NCBI GenBank assembly: GCA_035762565.1
Contig: DASTOJ010000254.1
Coordinates: 1-13,687 of the forward strand
Source: AR5 sp035762565
GTDB taxonomy: Bacteria > Methylomirabilota > Methylomirabilia > Rokubacteriales > CSP1-6
DNA: 13,687 nt
Direction: 5' to 3'
In this document: piece by piece, positions 13,090 through 13,687 of the stretch
How positions within the stretch are numbered: the first letter of the stretch is position 1
How the letters are laid out: the number at the start of each line of letters is the position of its first letter
Notes under the pieces: generated by a model
Database searches by the model: none
What the model saw: the letters and a program-made list of their open reading frames with translations, nothing else
What the model was told of the DNA's origin: nothing
Made by a program: the position numbers and the translations under genes

Positions 13090-13687
13090 ATGTCGGTCAG
13101 CCGCGCCGTGGAGTGGGGAGTCCTGCTCGGCATGCGCAAGGTCGAGACGGTCGAGCAGATGCCCGAGGAGTACCGGCAGGTGGTCCTGAAGCTCCTCTAC
13201 GCCCTGGCCTCGACGGAGTTCGCCTCGGTCGAGCAGCACCAGCCGTGGATCAACCGGGGGCCGACGCCGGAGGACCGCTACATCCAGGCCCAGATCGCCG
13301 CCGACGAGGCCCACCAGGGCTTCATCGACTGCCGGATGCTGCGCACGTTCGGGCCCGACGGCGTGGCGCTGGCCGACGACCTGCTGCGCCGCCGGATGGG
13401 CGAGCATCTCCTCGACGCCTTCAACGTGCCGTTCGAGAGCTGGGTCGACACCGTGGGCTTCTGCTTCGTGATGGACCTGGTCGCCTGGTACCACCTGCAC
13501 GCGATGGAGAACTCCAGCTTCGCCCCCTGGGCGCGCGAGATGACGACGATGGTCCACGAGGAGAAGTTCCACGCGGCGTTCGGCGCTCGCCGCGTGCGCG
13601 ACGTGGTCCGCGACCCCGAGTACGCGCGCCTGTGCGGCGCCGGCCCCGAGGACGTCCAGCGCGCCGTCGACAAGTGGTATCCCAGGG
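13090..13687 (+). CDS. PaaA/PaaC-like diiron aromatic acyl-CoA oxygenase subunit (3' end outside window)
   Basis: ATG 13090 follows a strong GGAGGAGG Shine-Dalgarno, 45 bp after the thioesterase stop. 199 codons are visible with no stop. The ferritin-like diiron ligand pattern is present: Glu43 in TEFASVE, Glu73 and His76 in DEAHQG, and Glu158 and His161 in HEEKFHAAFG, with acidic residues in VMDLVAWYHLHAME on the partner helix. This matches the phenylacetic acid catabolic protein family (PF05138), whose PaaA member epoxidises phenylacetyl-CoA with O2. BoxB, the benzoyl-CoA epoxidase, is a related but longer alternative. The N-terminus starts abruptly and is shorter than E. coli PaaA or BoxB. 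The neighbouring ligase suggests a benzoyl-CoA-type substrate (inference). Confidence 0.82.
   Translation, partial: MSVSRAVEWGVLLGMRKVETVEQMPEEYRQVVLKLLYALASTEFASVEQHQPWINRGPTPEDRYIQAQIAADEAHQGFIDCRMLRTFGPDGVALADDLLRRRMGEHLLDAFNVPFESWVDTVGFCFVMDLVAWYHLHAMENSSFAPWAREMTTMVHEEKFHAAFGARRVRDVVRDPEYARLCGAGPEDVQRAVDKWYPR

Noticed and set aside
1..13687. tRNA, rRNA, CRISPR arrays or complete insertion sequences
   Set aside because: None found by eye: no tRNA-like cloverleaf or regularly spaced repeats, and no transposase-like protein on either strand.

Overview
The window is GC-rich (about 70% by eye) bacterial DNA. The gene content is CoA-dependent aromatic catabolism, an FtsX-type ABC exporter with an AttH/CrtC-like partner, a winged-helix/AAA/TPR regulator, and a DsrE-family protein that appears to contain selenocysteine. 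This would fit an uncultured soil or subsurface lineage such as Ca. Rokubacteria/Methylomirabilota. That placement is inference from gene content; no phylogenetic marker is present.

Layout. (1) Positions 1-1446 are a stretch of broken accessory genes: the 3' end of a probable HNH-type endonuclease gene, a short methyltransferase-like 5' remnant, a CcbP-type calcium-binding protein with a frameshifting deletion, and a two-gene pair (small HTH-like protein plus an uncharacterised NMPFE-motif protein) in which both genes carry frameshifts. (2) Positions 1447-5140 (minus strand) hold an intact FtsX-like permease overlapping an AttH/CrtC-family lipocalin-like protein. (3) Positions 5134-9033 hold a segment that separates this permease from its probable ATPase: a short ATPase 3'-end remnant, an internally deleted ParE/RelE toxin remnant, a secreted cupin protein (minus) and a divergent 938-aa regulator (plus). 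(4) Positions 9034-10906 (minus) are a three-gene operon: dienelactone hydrolase, DsrE-family selenoprotein, LolD/MacB-type ATPase. (5) Positions 11102-13687 (plus) are an aromatic acyl-CoA cluster: benzoate-CoA-ligase-family enzyme, hotdog thioesterase, and a PaaA-like diiron oxygenase that runs off the end.

The most notable observation is the DsrE gene. Its frame meets a TGA after 79 codons and then continues for 40 more codons of clearly homologous DsrE sequence. The TGA replaces the first cysteine of the expected CxxC (here UGRC). It is followed after 19 nt by a 9-bp stem with a GGG loop that fits the bacterial SECIS consensus. TGA is an ordinary stop elsewhere in the window, so this looks like selenocysteine recoding and not an altered genetic code.

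The second is evidence of rearrangement. The last codons of an ATPase gene (ALVERPP plus stop) occur twice: at the end of the intact ATPase (9034) and directly overlapping the permease start (5134). This suggests an ancestral operon order of hydrolase, DsrE, ATPase, permease, AttH, later split by about 3.9 kb of regulator/cupin/toxin-remnant DNA. All homology calls come from reading the sequence without database searches.
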